A stretch of 64,000 bases of DNA from Stictocephala bisonia (lineage: Eukaryota > Arthropoda > Insecta > Hemiptera > Membracidae): positions 278,501-342,500 of the forward strand of contig JAQJVL010000737.1 in assembly GCA_035578905.1 (NCBI GenBank). The letters are read 5' to 3'. The translations under genes were made by a program, and so were the position numbers. Positions 11,376 through 23,900 of this stretch are shown one piece after another. Positions within the stretch are counted from its first letter, which is position 1, and each line of letters starts with the position of its first letter. Under the pieces are notes generated by a model, which was given only the letters and a program-made list of their open reading frames with translations, had not been told where the DNA came from and did not search any database.

Positions 11376-12130
11376 CAGTATATTAATACGCCGACGAAGA
11401 AACGTTAGAAATGTAAGGTGGTCCAAGATTAGAAAAATATGCAATATTTAAAAGAAGACATGAAGAAATCATCTACAAACTGTATTCCATACCAGCAATA
11501 CTTCACAAACATGCATGAGCCATAATCATTGCTCAGTGTCCGCGACTATGTCTGCTCTGGGACCAGTCGCCATCAATCGACGCTAACGGCTCCAGTCGCA
11601 GGCGCTTCAGTCAAAATGGCTCCATTTAACAAACCACGCAAGCAGTTCACCGCGATCATCGTTCGGTGCATCAGACGCTCCAGTAAAAACGTACATTTTT
11701 CTTGAGGTGACTGGTGCCATGATCGCTGAGCGATGATCGTAAGGACTGCTTCACATGGCTGTGCATTGCCCCGTCTTGCTTTGAGCGTGCCGATAGAGTC
11801 GCCAGTCACAGTCGTGGGGCACTGCTCTCGGTCTTCACATGGCTGTGCATTCCCCGTCTTGCTTTGAGCGTGCCGATAGAGTCGCCAGTCACACTCGCGG
11901 GGCACTGCTCTCGGTAACAGTTTAATCGCAGTTACTAAACGATTATAACTTTATTTCTTGGTGCTCCTGTTTGTTCGTTCGGAATTATGGAGAAAGGCTG
12001 ATGCTAAGGAGAAGTTACATTTCAGCGTTGATGAAGATAATGTTCTTATTGGATAGGTTAGGAAATATCCTGCCCTTTACGATTTGAATGATCTACTGAG
12101 GAAAACGTCAAATTAGCTATTTCAATTCTA
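11376..12130 (+). pseudogene. Relic of an element or gene encoding a MADF domain
   Basis: Reading the + strand from about 12008 gives FSVDEDNVLIG, an in-frame stop, then VRKYPALYDLNDLLRK. This fits the start of the MADF (Myb/SANT-like) domain, whose hallmark is LI..V..YP.LYD followed by a basic stretch. The frame is broken by stops before and after, and the Trp-containing second half is missing. MADF proteins occur as host transcription factors and as accessory proteins of PIF/Harbinger transposons. An arginine-rich frame near 11390 could be a transposase N-terminus, but that is weak. The MADF match is reasonable; the transposon assignment is inference. Confidence 0.45.
11749..11915. repeat. 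84-bp tandem duplication
   Basis: CTTCACATGGCTGTGCATT starts at 11749 and again at 11833. The two copies are nearly identical, differing by a C-run length and a few bases, and each ends GGGGCACTGCTCTCGGT. It lies inside the GC-richer part of the putative element at 11.1-12.1 kb. Confidence 0.85.
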
Positions 12131-13290
12131 AAATATCCACAAACTAATAACCGTCAGCTCGTAAGTGATTTTTTTATATCAACTGAAAGAAACCTTCCAT
12201 AGGTCGTGTTTTATTCATTAAATGTGGTTCAACACGAGGTAAGGATAGTATTTCAAAAATGTGCTCATCATCCATCTCTTCGCATAAATATTTAAATTTT
12301 TGTTTTTTTCCGTGAACTCATTTTATGATGTATGTACTCACCAACGGAGGGAAGATGGTCCACTCAGGGTTTTCTCCCTTGAAGTCACTTGATTCCAGAC
12401 ACGATGATCGCACCAGTCTCTCCAAGCAAATGAGGTCTTCACAATTAATTACAAAATTTCTTACATCCTTACAAGCTTTTTAGGATCGGGTAGGGTGGAA
12501 AAATAGAAGCTTCTAACCTTTATTCTGGAAGCCAATAGGTGAGATCTATAAAAATTATCCGTAAAAATAATTCTTCTTCTTCGTACAGTTTAAAATTTGC
12601 TAGGTTATATTAACCAAATTTAATCTATTTTTCAATAAAATAAATATTCTTATTGTTTTTTTTCTCTAAAACAATATTGCTAATGTATTTCTATATTTAT
12701 CTCACCTTTTTTACCGTTTTTGAACCTAAGTACTAAAGTAAAAGTTTATTTTTATATATAAAAAGAATAACTTAAATTCTATGTAGTTATCATCTTATCT
12801 CAATTTGTTACTAAACGGGTTGTCATCTGATGAAATTTTTTCTACTCCCCAATTTTTACAACCGGAATCAGGGCCTCTTAGGTTTCTTAAATATAATTTA
12901 AAGTCTATTAAAGTTGATACTTTTTTGGTAGTACTTAATCCAATAACAGAAAAAATACTCTTAAATATACAGTGCTCCAAATGTCAAACATTGCATATAG
13001 TTGACAGTGGTAAAAAAATCGTTGTTAATTAACTTAGCAATGACATTAAATCAGAATTAAAATTATCTTATAATGTTCTAATAATACAGCTTCTGTGGCG
13101 TTAAGTTTTTTTACTATACTATATAACTTCAGAAGAGTGCTTCTACTTATAAGCAATAAATGAGGTGACATGTGCTTTCACTTGAGATAGTAAATCAAAA
13201 TGTCCATTTACTTACATGAGTTTTGCTTTCATGATTCAACTAAACTATAAATTCACAAAATTACACATGGCAAAACACCTGAAAATAGAC
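12131..13290. other. AT-rich intergenic sequence
   Basis: A 75-codon + frame (12805-13032) and a 61-codon - frame overlap here. The + frame has an ordinary-looking composition but no family similarity I recognise, and I do not call it. No repeats of note. Confidence 0.35.
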
Positions 13291-13295
13291 CGTGC

Positions 13296-13425
13296 AACAC
13301 ATAATATTGAGTACACATAACACATAATATTGTTTACACATAACACATAATATTGAGTACCATAACACATAATATTGTTTACACATAACACATAATATTG
13401 AGTACACATAACACATAATTATTAG
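13296..13425. repeat. 23-bp tandem repeat, about 5.5 copies
   Basis: Unit CACATAACACATAATATTG plus a variable AGTA or TTTA. The two variants alternate for most of the array, giving a 46-bp pattern. Confidence 0.85.
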
Positions 13426-14404
13426 TAGTAGAAGGTAGTTTAGTAATAAACTTAATTTAGTGAAAACGCCTTCAATTACAGTAATGCTAAAACTGTCAGA
13501 CAGTTATGTAGCGGCGGTATTGCGTCAACATTGCTCAGGCACTCCAAGTAAAATTTAAATGTGTTTTGTTTAACTAGATAGCAAAGCTCAGTAGATTTTT
13601 AAAATTATAATAACTTAGTTACAAATCATCTTTGCATAGGGGCTTGTATTTGATTAATTAACTTTTAATTTGTTCATAAAATATAAATGTAATTTATATA
13701 TTTATACAATTTTCCATTATAGTAAGGGCTATTGCCATTAAGTTGTTTTTGTTGTTATTGTCGTTATATGATTCTATAATTTATACTAAAATTTGGATGG
13801 GCGCAGTAATCGTTGGGGGAAAGTAAGGTTTTTCACTATTATATTGCAGTAAAGACTGTTAATAAATTATTTCTAAGAAAACGTACGTTGAATGCTTATA
13901 ATTTTTAGTATTAATTAATTCTTAAAAATGAGCACAGGTCGTTGTTTCCATATTCATGTATGGGCAAAGAACGAATGACATTTTTAGATATGACTATAAA
14001 AATTTTAATTCATCCCTCAAAACACAAATGTTTAAGAAATAAAAGTTCATTGTTTTTTAATTAAACTCACATTTTACAAAAACAATTTTTGAGAACATTA
14101 CACAAAATTCTGAAAATCAGAATCTATTAAGTCATTGTTTATTATGTAAGCCCTATGCTATAAGAAAATTATCAAATTAACTTTTTCCTTATTGTTAAAC
14201 TGTTTTCTATGTATATATTTTTAAATAAAATTGTTCTGTGTGCATTTTCTTATTTCTTCTGGCTTTGATGTATGGCTTGACACTCCTCTCATGCTTGGTA
14301 AAACTTGTAGGACTTATAAATATAAAAAAACCTGCGATGTTATTTGGATCCAATGGTTATAATATCAAGGTCTATATGTTCTATATCTAAGAGAAGTGAG
14401 TATC
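13426..14404. other. AT-rich intergenic sequence
   Basis: No supported feature. Confidence 0.4.
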
Positions 14405-14490
14405 AGGTCTGTCGGTTAGCTGAACATCAGCCCAGTATAATGTGGTTCGGATTCCACATAAAGCTGTGGATCAGTTGGTTTTCCTGTAAA
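14405..14490 (+). mobile_element. SINE-like dispersed repeat, copy 2 (5' part)
   Basis: GGTTAGCTGAACATCAG (A-box-like TAGCTGAACA) is followed 27 bp later by GGTTCGGATTCC (B-box-like), flanked by a perfect ATGTGG/CCACAT stem. The 3' part of the family is not recognisable after about 14490, so the copy is truncated or decayed. Confidence 0.55.
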
Positions 14491-15264
14491 CAAAAATAAA
14501 AATTACACACTTTTTACTCTACAACTAATCTGACGATTGAAATATAGCATTGCTTAACATACCTTTAACGGTAAAGAGGGATAATTTTTAGTTGAAAACA
14601 AATAAAATGTGTATTTATAATTTTAGAACATAAATTATACGTTGAATAATTACGTTGCGATATATTGAGCCGTATTTTACGTTTTAAATAATCGGTGTAA
14701 ATTATCAATTTGAAATTAGTTATATTGTATAAGAGAAATAATGTATTGAGCGTCTTTCTTGGTCTTCTGGACGGAAATTCTATGTACACATAACTAATTA
14801 CATTCGCAGACACATATTAGTATTAAAGATTCTTTATATAAAGATTTATTAAAATTAAAACTTCATTGTCCAGTACTTTTGAGCCGTATTCAATATTCAT
14901 GTGCGTGTAGCTCCTTAATTCCGTACGTCGCATCAGCTGGGAACTACGCCACCATTAAATGATTCTGTATTAATAATCTGCTGTTTTGTTTTTAACATTA
15001 GTATAATTAATATTTTTACTTCACCGTCTATGAAGTCAGCTTGTACAAATAATTTCTAAAACTCAAAAGAAGCATTTTAACTTTGTTAAGATTAAATTTA
15101 CATCCTTGGACAGTGAATACATTCCCTCACGCTTTATTGTATTTCATAGGTTAAATAGAACTATACTGTTTTATTATAGACACTCAAGTATGACATCAGC
15201 ATTAATATTAAAATAAATAGTTAAATTAGTTAACAAAAACAGTTAATTGTAACTAACAATTTTG
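14491..15264. other. AT-rich intergenic sequence
   Basis: An 82-codon minus frame (14565-14813) is unremarkable. Nothing supported. Confidence 0.35.
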
Positions 15265-15785
15265 CCCCCCCCCCCCCCCCCCGATTAACCTGGTTAACAT
15301 TCATCTACCAACTATAATACTTGTGATCTATCACTGACGTAAAACCCTCTCATCTGCCCTGACATTTCACCCGAGGCTGTAACGGACACGTGGTTAACTG
15401 TGACTAGTTGTTTGTACGGTGTATCAGTAGATTTCCCAGGGGTTTCTTTGCTGACAAATATCGGTAACATTTCATGCGCCAGTTATAACGATTGTGGTCT
15501 GTCTCAACTTTCAACCCCTCGTCTGACCTTACATAGACTTGATAATAGATAAAAGGTACTTGTCATGTACCAACTTTATCTGTCTCGAAAATAACCTCAA
15601 CCATAATTTGACCTCACAATTTACTTGGACTATAATGCAGAGGTGATAAACTTTAGCTCGTTGGTTATACTGTTCATCAGTAGATTTCCCCAGGGTTTAA
15701 CTTGTTGACTATTATCGCCATCTACTAACTGTAATAACAGTGGTCTGTCTTCGATCTAAACCCCCCCCCCCCCCATCTGACCTGA
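15265..15785. repeat. Three degenerate repeats led by poly-C runs
   Basis: Poly-C runs of 18 (15265-15282) and 14 (15761-15774). Between them three diverged copies share the order CATCTACCAACTATAA, TTGTGATCTATC, CATCTGCCCTGACATTTCAC, CAGTAGATTTCCC and AGGGTTT. Copy spacing is uneven (about 170 and 250 bp). Confidence 0.55.
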
Positions 15786-16437
15786 CATTTCACCTGAGGC
15801 GGATCCGGGATCTCTGAGAAGTAGGCGCCTGACCCGCCTCTTCTGCTTGATGAGGGAAATAATGTCAGAAGGAAAGCGGTACGGGGTGTGTGTGACCAAC
15901 TTCGTGGAGACAAAAATCTCTTTGGCCATGATGATGGTATCAGTTAGGAAGTCAGCCAGGGCGTCGATCTGATCAGAGGATTGGGGAGGTGTGATGGTCA
16001 GATTACGTATGTCTGTGTCGATAGATTGGGTGAACGCTATTCAGTCTGCGTTCTTGTAGTCTGTGATGGTTCTTGTAGTCGTAGAAGAGGGGCACATGGT
16101 CTAAGCCGATGCAGTAGCCTGTGAAGACATTGAGTACCTTAGGGGCGATGGACTGGGACATCAGAAGCTTGTCGGGAGATGAGGGGTACTTCGCCTCGAG
16201 GGCGTGAAAGCGGGTGTAAGGGGTTGGAAAGTGGCAGAGACCAGTAAATGACTACAGATAGAATCTATCTGTAGTCATTGGGCCAGTGGCGCTGATGAGA
16301 GCGACTAGGTCTCTCTGCCTTCTCGTGTAGTGAGTATGTCACCTAGGGTTGTGTGATGGCAACTCAGGTCTGCCGAATGAGGCCGACGTGGTACTGTCTG
16401 AGCTGCGCCAGGAGGTCAGCATGTTCTGGTAGGAAAG
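15783..16437 (-). pseudogene. Non-LTR retrotransposon relic, Jockey-like endonuclease and linker
   Basis: Minus-strand conceptual translation gives, in order and across frame shifts, a stretch with PELPSHNPR and RDLVALISATGP, then PTPYTRFHALEAKYPSSPDK, then GLDHVPLFYDY, which corresponds to the SDH.P motif ending the APE-type endonuclease, and after it LADFLTDTIIMAKEIF and PYRFPSDIISLIKQKRRVRR. The last matches the linker before the reverse transcriptase in Jockey-clade LINEs (acidic helix ending in A, then P...LP..I..LI..KRR). Several frameshifts and stops make it dead. No reverse transcriptase follows; homology stops at the poly-C repeats. Clade assignment is from memory of the family pattern. 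Confidence 0.65.
16247..16279. other. Perfect 15-bp inverted repeat with 3-nt loop
   Basis: AATGACTACAGATAG (16247-16261), loop AAT, then its exact reverse complement at 16265-16279. It lies inside the LINE relic, where the translation breaks, so it looks like a small templated inverted duplication within the dead element. Confidence 0.75.
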
Positions 16438-17085
16438 GGGTTCAATGCTTATGGATCTCGACATTATATTAGTAATGCTGAGTTTATGATCTCTGAAAAT
16501 GTTCAGTTGTTTCGGTGTTTTTGTTAGGTTACATCTTGAATTGACTGGAATACCAACTAAACTTACGTTCAAAAATCGTTTGTCTTCGTAATGTGTTAAT
16601 TTGCGTCCAGAAGAAACAAGCTATGTAAAGATAGTGAGAACACTAGAAGTGCTATTGCAATCTCTGTATAGTAATAAACAAATTGTGTATCAGTTACGTT
16701 TAACTTATTGTGTGTTATAGAAATTAAAGTACCTTACATTATCAACACTCATTACTCTTCGAATATATAGCGCCTTCATTCTGTAGCGACAACCTGTACA
16801 CAGAAATGAACTGCAAAATACTGCGTTTGGTGTTTGAAGGCGTTTATTGAAGAATTCACGCTTTGCTGGTCCTACCACAGCTAGGTGATGATAGTATATA
16901 TGTATAAGATGGCATAAACAGTTCTTTTCCTGAATATTTTGAACATTTTTATTGCAAATATGAGCAATAGTTTTACAGTACAAAATTTATTTGGTACGGT
17001 AAAAATAAATTTAATTTTAAATTAATTTAAAACAAAAATTGTGAATGTTTTCCTCTACGAATGCCTGGTACTTCTTAAAACATAT
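16438..17085 (-). repeat. 0.65-kb dispersed repeat, copy 1
   Basis: Closely matches 26940-27575 in the same orientation, from TCAATGCTTA to CTGGTACTTCTTAAAA, with few indels. It abuts the LINE relic on its left here but not in the other copy, so the boundary at about 16438 is real. A minus-strand frame (16705-16983) and the corresponding frame in the other copy share peptides such as CHLIHIYYHHLAVV and CSSFLCTGCR. No family is recognised. Confidence 0.8.
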
Positions 17086-17154
17086 TTTTTATACTACATA
17101 AACGTATTGTATGTTCAAACAAGAACATAATTTAAGCACTGTATATAGTATATA

Positions 17155-17275
17155 TACAAAAATACATTCGCCCATCTACATACATACGCTCATCACACTC
17201 ATTCGAAATCCATATTCGCCCATATCTTGACGATCGGCGTCTTATGAATAAATAAACAAATAAATATACTATGAA
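17155..17275 (+). mobile_element. SINE-like dispersed repeat, copy 3 (3' part)
   Basis: CATTCGCCCATCTACATACA, CATCACACTCATTCG, CATATTCGCCCATATC and CGATCGGCGTCTTATG are followed by a tail AATAAATAAACAAATAAAT. The AT-rich tail directly after CGGCGTCTTA marks the 3' end of the family. Confidence 0.55.
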
Positions 17276-18280
17276 ATTGAACTCATCTGATTTTATTTAC
17301 TTATTTGTCTCAAATTTGGCAGTAAAATATTATTAAATTAGGAATTAAATATTGTTTGTAAATTTGCTAACTTTAAAACGGCATATGACTCAATTCACCA
17401 TAAGGCTTTCTTCTAAATTCAAAAAAACAAGGCCTAGCCTCAAAACTAGATTTGATTTAAGATTTACATCCTGCCCACCCATCTCCAAAATACGTCTTTA
17501 AAATAGAATAGAATAAACTTTATTTCTCAATAACAATAGTAACACGTGTAATACAAATGTAGAGCAATCTATAAAATGTAGTAACACAGCACATACATAA
17601 AAGAATATTATATACTTATACAATATATCAGTACTGGCTGACCTCGGCAAATTAACATTCATACTACACATACAAACCCACATATCCAAGAAAATAAAGT
17701 ATTGGCCTCCACTTATTTACCGTAAAATATATCTTATTTACCTATAACACAGGTAAGTTACGACTTTGAAGGATAGTTTCCGACCACTGGTAACACTTTG
17801 ACGGCCATCCTGAGTATCTATCACCTATACGGCTCTAAAATATATCCTGTTTACAAATCATGCTTTTTGAAGCAGTGCACCGGGACTGCGCCGTGACCAA
17901 AATTTACCCCTTCAAAACACACCGGGATTGCGCCGCGGCGGTCTTTCTTAGGATGATTCCATGAAAATGGGCTGGAGTGGTTTTCTCTTAATTTTCATCC
18001 TATCTCAATTATGAACTATCAGTAAAATTTTCAAGGCATTTCATTATGTTAATTTATTTAATTCACATCTTTGCAAGGGATATTTTCATATATGACTATG
18101 CATAATACTCTCTAATTTTTTGCGATAGCAATACATTTTTTAATTTATTTAAAAATTAAATATTTTAAGCATAACAAATATAGAATATTAAATTTAACAC
18201 TTGTGCTTTTATATAATTTCTAATTTTAAACTAATAGAGTAATATTGGTGAAAATCAAACTGATTGAAAATATAAGGTTA
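17276..18280. other. AT-rich intergenic sequence
   Basis: A short direct repeat CACCGGGAYTGCGCCG occurs at about 17878 and 17926. No gene seen. Confidence 0.4.
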
Positions 18281-18900
18281 GATTAAATACCTAAAAGCTC
18301 TAATTATTATACTTAAAAAATAAAAATGAATACAACAATTCAATAATATGTTAACTAACAAATCAAATAGAGTTAAAATATATCCAATATTCAGTAAAAA
18401 GGCATATACTGTTATATACAAAATTACAAATGAAATTCTAAAACCACAAATCACAAAACTACAAATAACATAAGTTCTGAAGTTAGCTAGAAGAAGTAAA
18501 CAACAAAATCACAAATTAAAAAAAAAACAAAAAATTAGAAATATACACAAGTTAGTTCGTAAAAGTAAGCATACGAGATTATAAATTATTAATTTAAATA
18601 CAAATTTACAAAAATTTACAATTTAGTCAGAAAATTCTACAAACAAAATATCAACTATAAAGATTTAAGAGATAGAAATTACAAAACCACATAAGCCAAT
18701 CCGAAAAATTAATATACAAAGCTATAAATTAATTATGAAGTTAAGATTTACAAAGTATGCAATTTAGTAAGAAAGTGTACCAAAGTTCTTAATATAAAAA
18801 TGCAAGGGGTAAAAATTACGAAAATTCATAAGTCTATCATAAAGTGTGATAAAATAATTATAAATTATTAAGTTAAGTTAAAACAGACTATACTGTATTC
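18281..18900. repeat. A-rich tract with very degenerate repeats
   Basis: The + strand is strongly A-rich. Phrases such as AAATTACAAAACCACA, TATAAATTAT and TTTACAA with GCAATTTAGT recur at irregular 80-120 bp intervals. Likely an eroded minisatellite. Confidence 0.4.
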
Positions 18901-19230
18901 CAAATGACTTTTAACTAAACACATCTCAACAAATTTACAGAATCTACTTGACCTTTTTTAAGTTGTTCAAGTTTCTTTTCAATAAATTTCTGAAATATTG
19001 CTATTGTTTCACACTTCCAGGTAACTCGCAATGTTGTACACCATTAATGCCAGTGTATGTGTCCAGCTGAGCCTCCTTGATGGATTCAATGAAGATAGAA
19101 ATGTACAGATGAGGAGACTAACATGATTGTTGAACTAACTGTGAAAGCTTTCACATGAGTTCGTCGTTCTAGAGCCCAAATGTGTGGAGGGGAATTAGCG
19201 GAACTATCACCGACTTACAGTTTGGTCATA

Positions 19231-20093
19231 AGTAGTCCCTCATTAATCCGACACAATTCAGACCAGGTATGTGTTGGATTAGTGAAAAAGCCGGATTACA
19301 GGAGTTCAATTGCAAAACATGCTTAAATAACATAACAGAATATATAGTGTAGCTAAATAAGTCTAATTTTACAATAAAGATGTACAATAGTTTCAAAGTA
19401 AGAAAATTATGGTACACCAGTTGAAACGGTGTTATATAACACTGTTGCATATGCATCAAAAACAAAGCTTACAACAATTGAAAACATTAATCCTTTAAAA
19501 CTTTGCAAAAATGCAAAAATAGTTAAAACAATATGTAACTATTGATAAAATAAATTATTAAATAAAATATAAAAAATTAAATAAAAAATTAATTAAAAGT
19601 TGTCTTGTGCTGACAAAATTTTATCTTAAAAATTGTATTTTTCAATAATACATGATTTTTTGCTATCATTTTTTAATGCAGTGTTTTGCATTATTAATAA
19701 CATGTCTAAGCAAAGAAACTCTAATATATTTAACTCACTATAAAAACCTTTTAATTATTATACACTATAAAACTAGAAGCATAATCATATTCGTAATGTG
19801 ATATGAATTGTAAACAGAATGGAATGTTGCCATCAGGTGTTTTTATTTGGCAGGAACTGATAAGAAAGGGTCAGGATAAACAAGGGTGGGGCTCAGGCTG
19901 AAAGGACGATCTTCAGCCTTTGAAATTCTAATGTTATCTGTTCTTTCAAGTGCTGATAGTACTGATAAGGAAATAGGTCAACAGTGGGCAGATATCAGTT
20001 GTTCTGGTTCTTTTATCAATAACGATAGAACTGGCCGGATTACTGGGGGGGGGGGGGCGGATTGGCGCAGGGCCGGATTATAGAGGGACTACT
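19231..20093. mobile_element. pogo/Tigger-like DNA transposon, non-autonomous
   Basis: The left end AGTAGTCCCTCATTAATCC and the right end CCGGATTATAGAGGGACTACT are inverted repeats with one or two differences. TA lies at or next to both ends, as expected for Tc1/mariner-superfamily target duplications. The subterminal sequence repeats GGATTA and CCGGATTA (19274, 19292, 20036, 20072), as in Tigger elements. The interior (about 860 bp) is AT-rich and has no transposase; the 65-codon frame at 19886-20083 is not one. A G13 run interrupts the right end. Confidence 0.6.
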
Positions 20094-20199
20094 ATAGTTT
20101 CCATCCTGCCGCCCAGCTTAGGTTACCTGGGTTGGTAGCGGCACAGTCCCAGAGCATTCCGTAGTATACCTTTTTAGACCCTGTCATTAGGGCTAGATA

Positions 20200-20345
20200 T
20201 GCAGCGGGGGATATGACAGTTCCGACCCGAGGTCAGAACAATCTTAACTCCCCTTGACAGTTGCGCTCGGTAGTTGAAGAGACCCTTTTTGGGGCATATG
20301 ACAGTTGCGCCTCGCTTCAGAAAAAGCATAATTCCCCTTTACAGT
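20200..20345. repeat. Two-copy degenerate direct repeat (~84 bp)
   Basis: ATATGACAGTTCCGACCCGAG at about 20210 and ATATGACAGTTGCGCCTCGC at about 20296 begin two copies that continue with CAGAA, AATCTTAACTCCCC or ATAATTCCCC, and ACAGT. Confidence 0.5.
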
Positions 20346-20910
20346 AGCTAAAATACAACTTTTAATTCTATAAACATTTTATACACACTTATAATATTAC
20401 TACTAACGTGTTTAGAAAATTATTTTGGTTTCCATACTTTATATTGTATTATATTCTACAACTAATTTAATACTACGGCTGCAAAATGTATTGATTATAT
20501 AAACAAAAGTTATCAATGAAATTACGGTAAATATTACGTATATCTAGGTAGTAAGTACCTGGGAATTAGAATATCAACAAGATATGATATTTATTTAACA
20601 TTTTTAAATAATTAATTTGCAAAGTTAAGCCAAACAACAAGAATTTTAGAGTATCATTTGATAATAGTAAATGTCTAAAAACAGATAAATTAAAAGTCAT
20701 TTTTTTAAATAAATTCTACAAATTTTAATTTATACATATATTAACATATACAGCAGAAAATAAAAACAGATAGTTTACCCTTCATAACAGACATAAATCA
20801 ATAAAGAAGAAAAATAGAATTTGGGTGAATCACTGTTATTATATTCATTTGTTGTATAAGTAAAAACTTTTAAGGACTAAGAAATATTCCTTGTACGGAT
20901 CCTTAATCCC
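20346..20910. other. AT-rich intergenic sequence
   Basis: No feature supported. Confidence 0.4.
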
Positions 20911-23900
20911 TTGTAGGTCCTACCCTGACCGCCATCCGTCCTACCGATTACACTAGTACTACTCTGACCGCCAACCGTTCTACCGATTACACTTGTCCTA
21001 CTCTGACCGCCATCCGTCCTACCGATTACACTTGTACTACTCTGACCGCCATCCGTCCTACCGATTACACTTGTACTACTCTGACCGCCATCCGTCCTAC
21101 CGATTACACTTGTACTACTCTGACCGCCATCCGTCCTACCGATTACACTTGTACTACTCTGACCACCAACCGTCCTACCGATTACACTTGTACTACTCTG
21201 ACCGCCATCCGTCCTACCGATTACACTTGTACTACTCTGACCACCATCCGTCCTACCGATTACACTTGTACTACCCTGACCACCATCCGTCCTACCGATT
21301 ACACTTGTACTACTCAGACCACCATCCGTCCTACCGATTACACTTGTACTAGTCTTCAGACCGCCATCCGTCTTACCGATTACACTTGTACTAGTCTGAC
21401 CGCCATCCGTCCTACCGATTACACTTGTCCTAGCCTAACCACCATCCGTCCTACCGATTACACTTGTACTACCCTGACTCCCTGACTGCCATCCGTCCTA
21501 TCCATTACACTTGTACAACTCTGACTGTCATCCTAACCAACATTACACTGGAACAACCATGAAGGCCATCCTTACCACCCATACAACTGGTACAACTCTG
21601 ATCACAATCCGTTCTACTGAATACACTATTACAACTATGTGGCCTTCCTTACCACCCATTACACTAGTACTGCTCTGACGGCCATCCTTACTACCCATTC
21701 CACTATTACAACTCTGACTGTCATCCTTACCACCCATTACACGGTACAACTCTGACCACCATCCGTCCTACCGATTACACTATTACAACTCTAACGGCCT
21801 TCCTTACCACCCATTACTCTAGTACTGCTCTGACGGCCATCCTTACTACCCATTACACTAGTACTGCTCTGACGGCCTTCCTTACCACCCATTACTCTAT
21901 TACAACTCTGACGGCCATCCTTACCGCCCATTACACTATTACAACTCTGACGGCCTTCCTTACCACCCATTACACGGTACAACTCTGACCACCATCCGTC
22001 CTACCGATTACACTATTACAACTCTAACGGCCTTCCTTACCACCCATTACTCTAGTACTGCTCTGACGGCCATCCTTACTACCCATTACACTAGTACTAC
22101 TCTGACGGCCTTCCTTACCGCCCATTACACTAGTACAACTCTGACGGCCATCCTTACTACCCATTACACTAGTACAACTCTGACGGCCTTCCTTACCACC
22201 CATTACTCTAGTACAACTCTGACGGCCTTCCTTACCGCCCATTACACTAGTACAACTCTAACGGCCTTCCTTACTACCCATTACACTAGTACAACTCTGA
22301 CGGCCTTCCTTACCACCCATTACTCTAGTACTACTCTGACGGCCATCCGTACTACCCATTACACTATTACTACTCTGACGGCCTTCCTTACCACCCATTA
22401 CACTAGTACAACTCTGACGGCCATCCTTACTACCCATTACACTAGTACAACTCTGACGACCATCCTTACCACCCATTACATTAGTACAACTCTGATGGCC
22501 ATCCTTACTACCCATTACACTATTACAACTCTGACGGCCATCCGTACTACCCATTACACTAGTACAACTCTAACGGCCTTCCTTACCACCCATTACACTA
22601 TTACTACTCTGACGGCCTTCCTTACTACCCATTACACTATTACAACTCTGACGGCCATCCGTACTACCCATTACACTATTACAACTCTGACGGCCATCCG
22701 TACTACCCATTACACTATTACAACTCTGACGGCCATCCTTACTACCCATTACACTATTACAACTCTGACGGCCATCCGTACTACCCATTACATTATTACA
22801 ACTCTGACGGCCATCCTTACTACCCATTACACTATTACAACTCTGACGGCCATCCTTACTACCCATTACACTATTACAACTCTGACGGCCATCCGTACTA
22901 CCCATTACACTATTACTACTCTGACGGCCATCCGTACTACCCATTACACTATTACAACTCTGACGGCCATCCTTACTACCCATTACACTATTACTACTCT
23001 GACGGCCATCCGTACTACCCATTACACTATTACAACTCTGACGGCCATCCTTACTACCCATTACACTATTACTACTCTGACGGCCATCCGTACTACCCAT
23101 TACACTATTACAACTCTGACGGCCATCCGTACTACCCATTACATTATTACTACTCTGACGGCCATCCTTACTATCCATTACACTATTACAACTCTGACGG
23201 CCATCCTTACTACCCATTACACTATTACTACTCTGACGGCCATCCGTACTACCCATTACACTATTACAACTCTGACGGCCATCCTTACTACCCATTACAC
23301 TATTACAACTCTGACGGCCATCCTTACTACCCATTACACTATTACAACTCTGACGGCCATCCGTACTACCCATTACACTATTACAACACTGACGGCCATC
23401 CTTACCACCCATTACACTATTACTACTCTGACGGCCTTCCTTACTACCCATTACACTATTACAACTCTGACGGCCATCCGTACTACCCATTACACTAGTA
23501 CAACTATGACGACCATCCTTATCACCCATTACACTATTACTACTCTGACAGCCTTCCTTACTACCCATTATACTATTACAACTCTGACGGCCATCCGTAC
23601 TACCCATTACACTATTACAACTCTGACGGCCATCCTTACTACCCATTACACTATTACTACTCTGACGGCCTTCCTTACCGCCCATTACACTATTACAACT
23701 CTGACGGCCATCCGTACTACCCATTACATTATTACAACTCTGACGGCCATCCTTACTACCCATTACACTATTACAACTCTGACGGCCATCCTTACTACCC
23801 ATTACACTATTACTACTCTGACGGCCATCCGTACTACCCATTACACTATTACTACTCTGACGGCCTTCCTTACTACCCATTACACTATTACAACTCTGAC

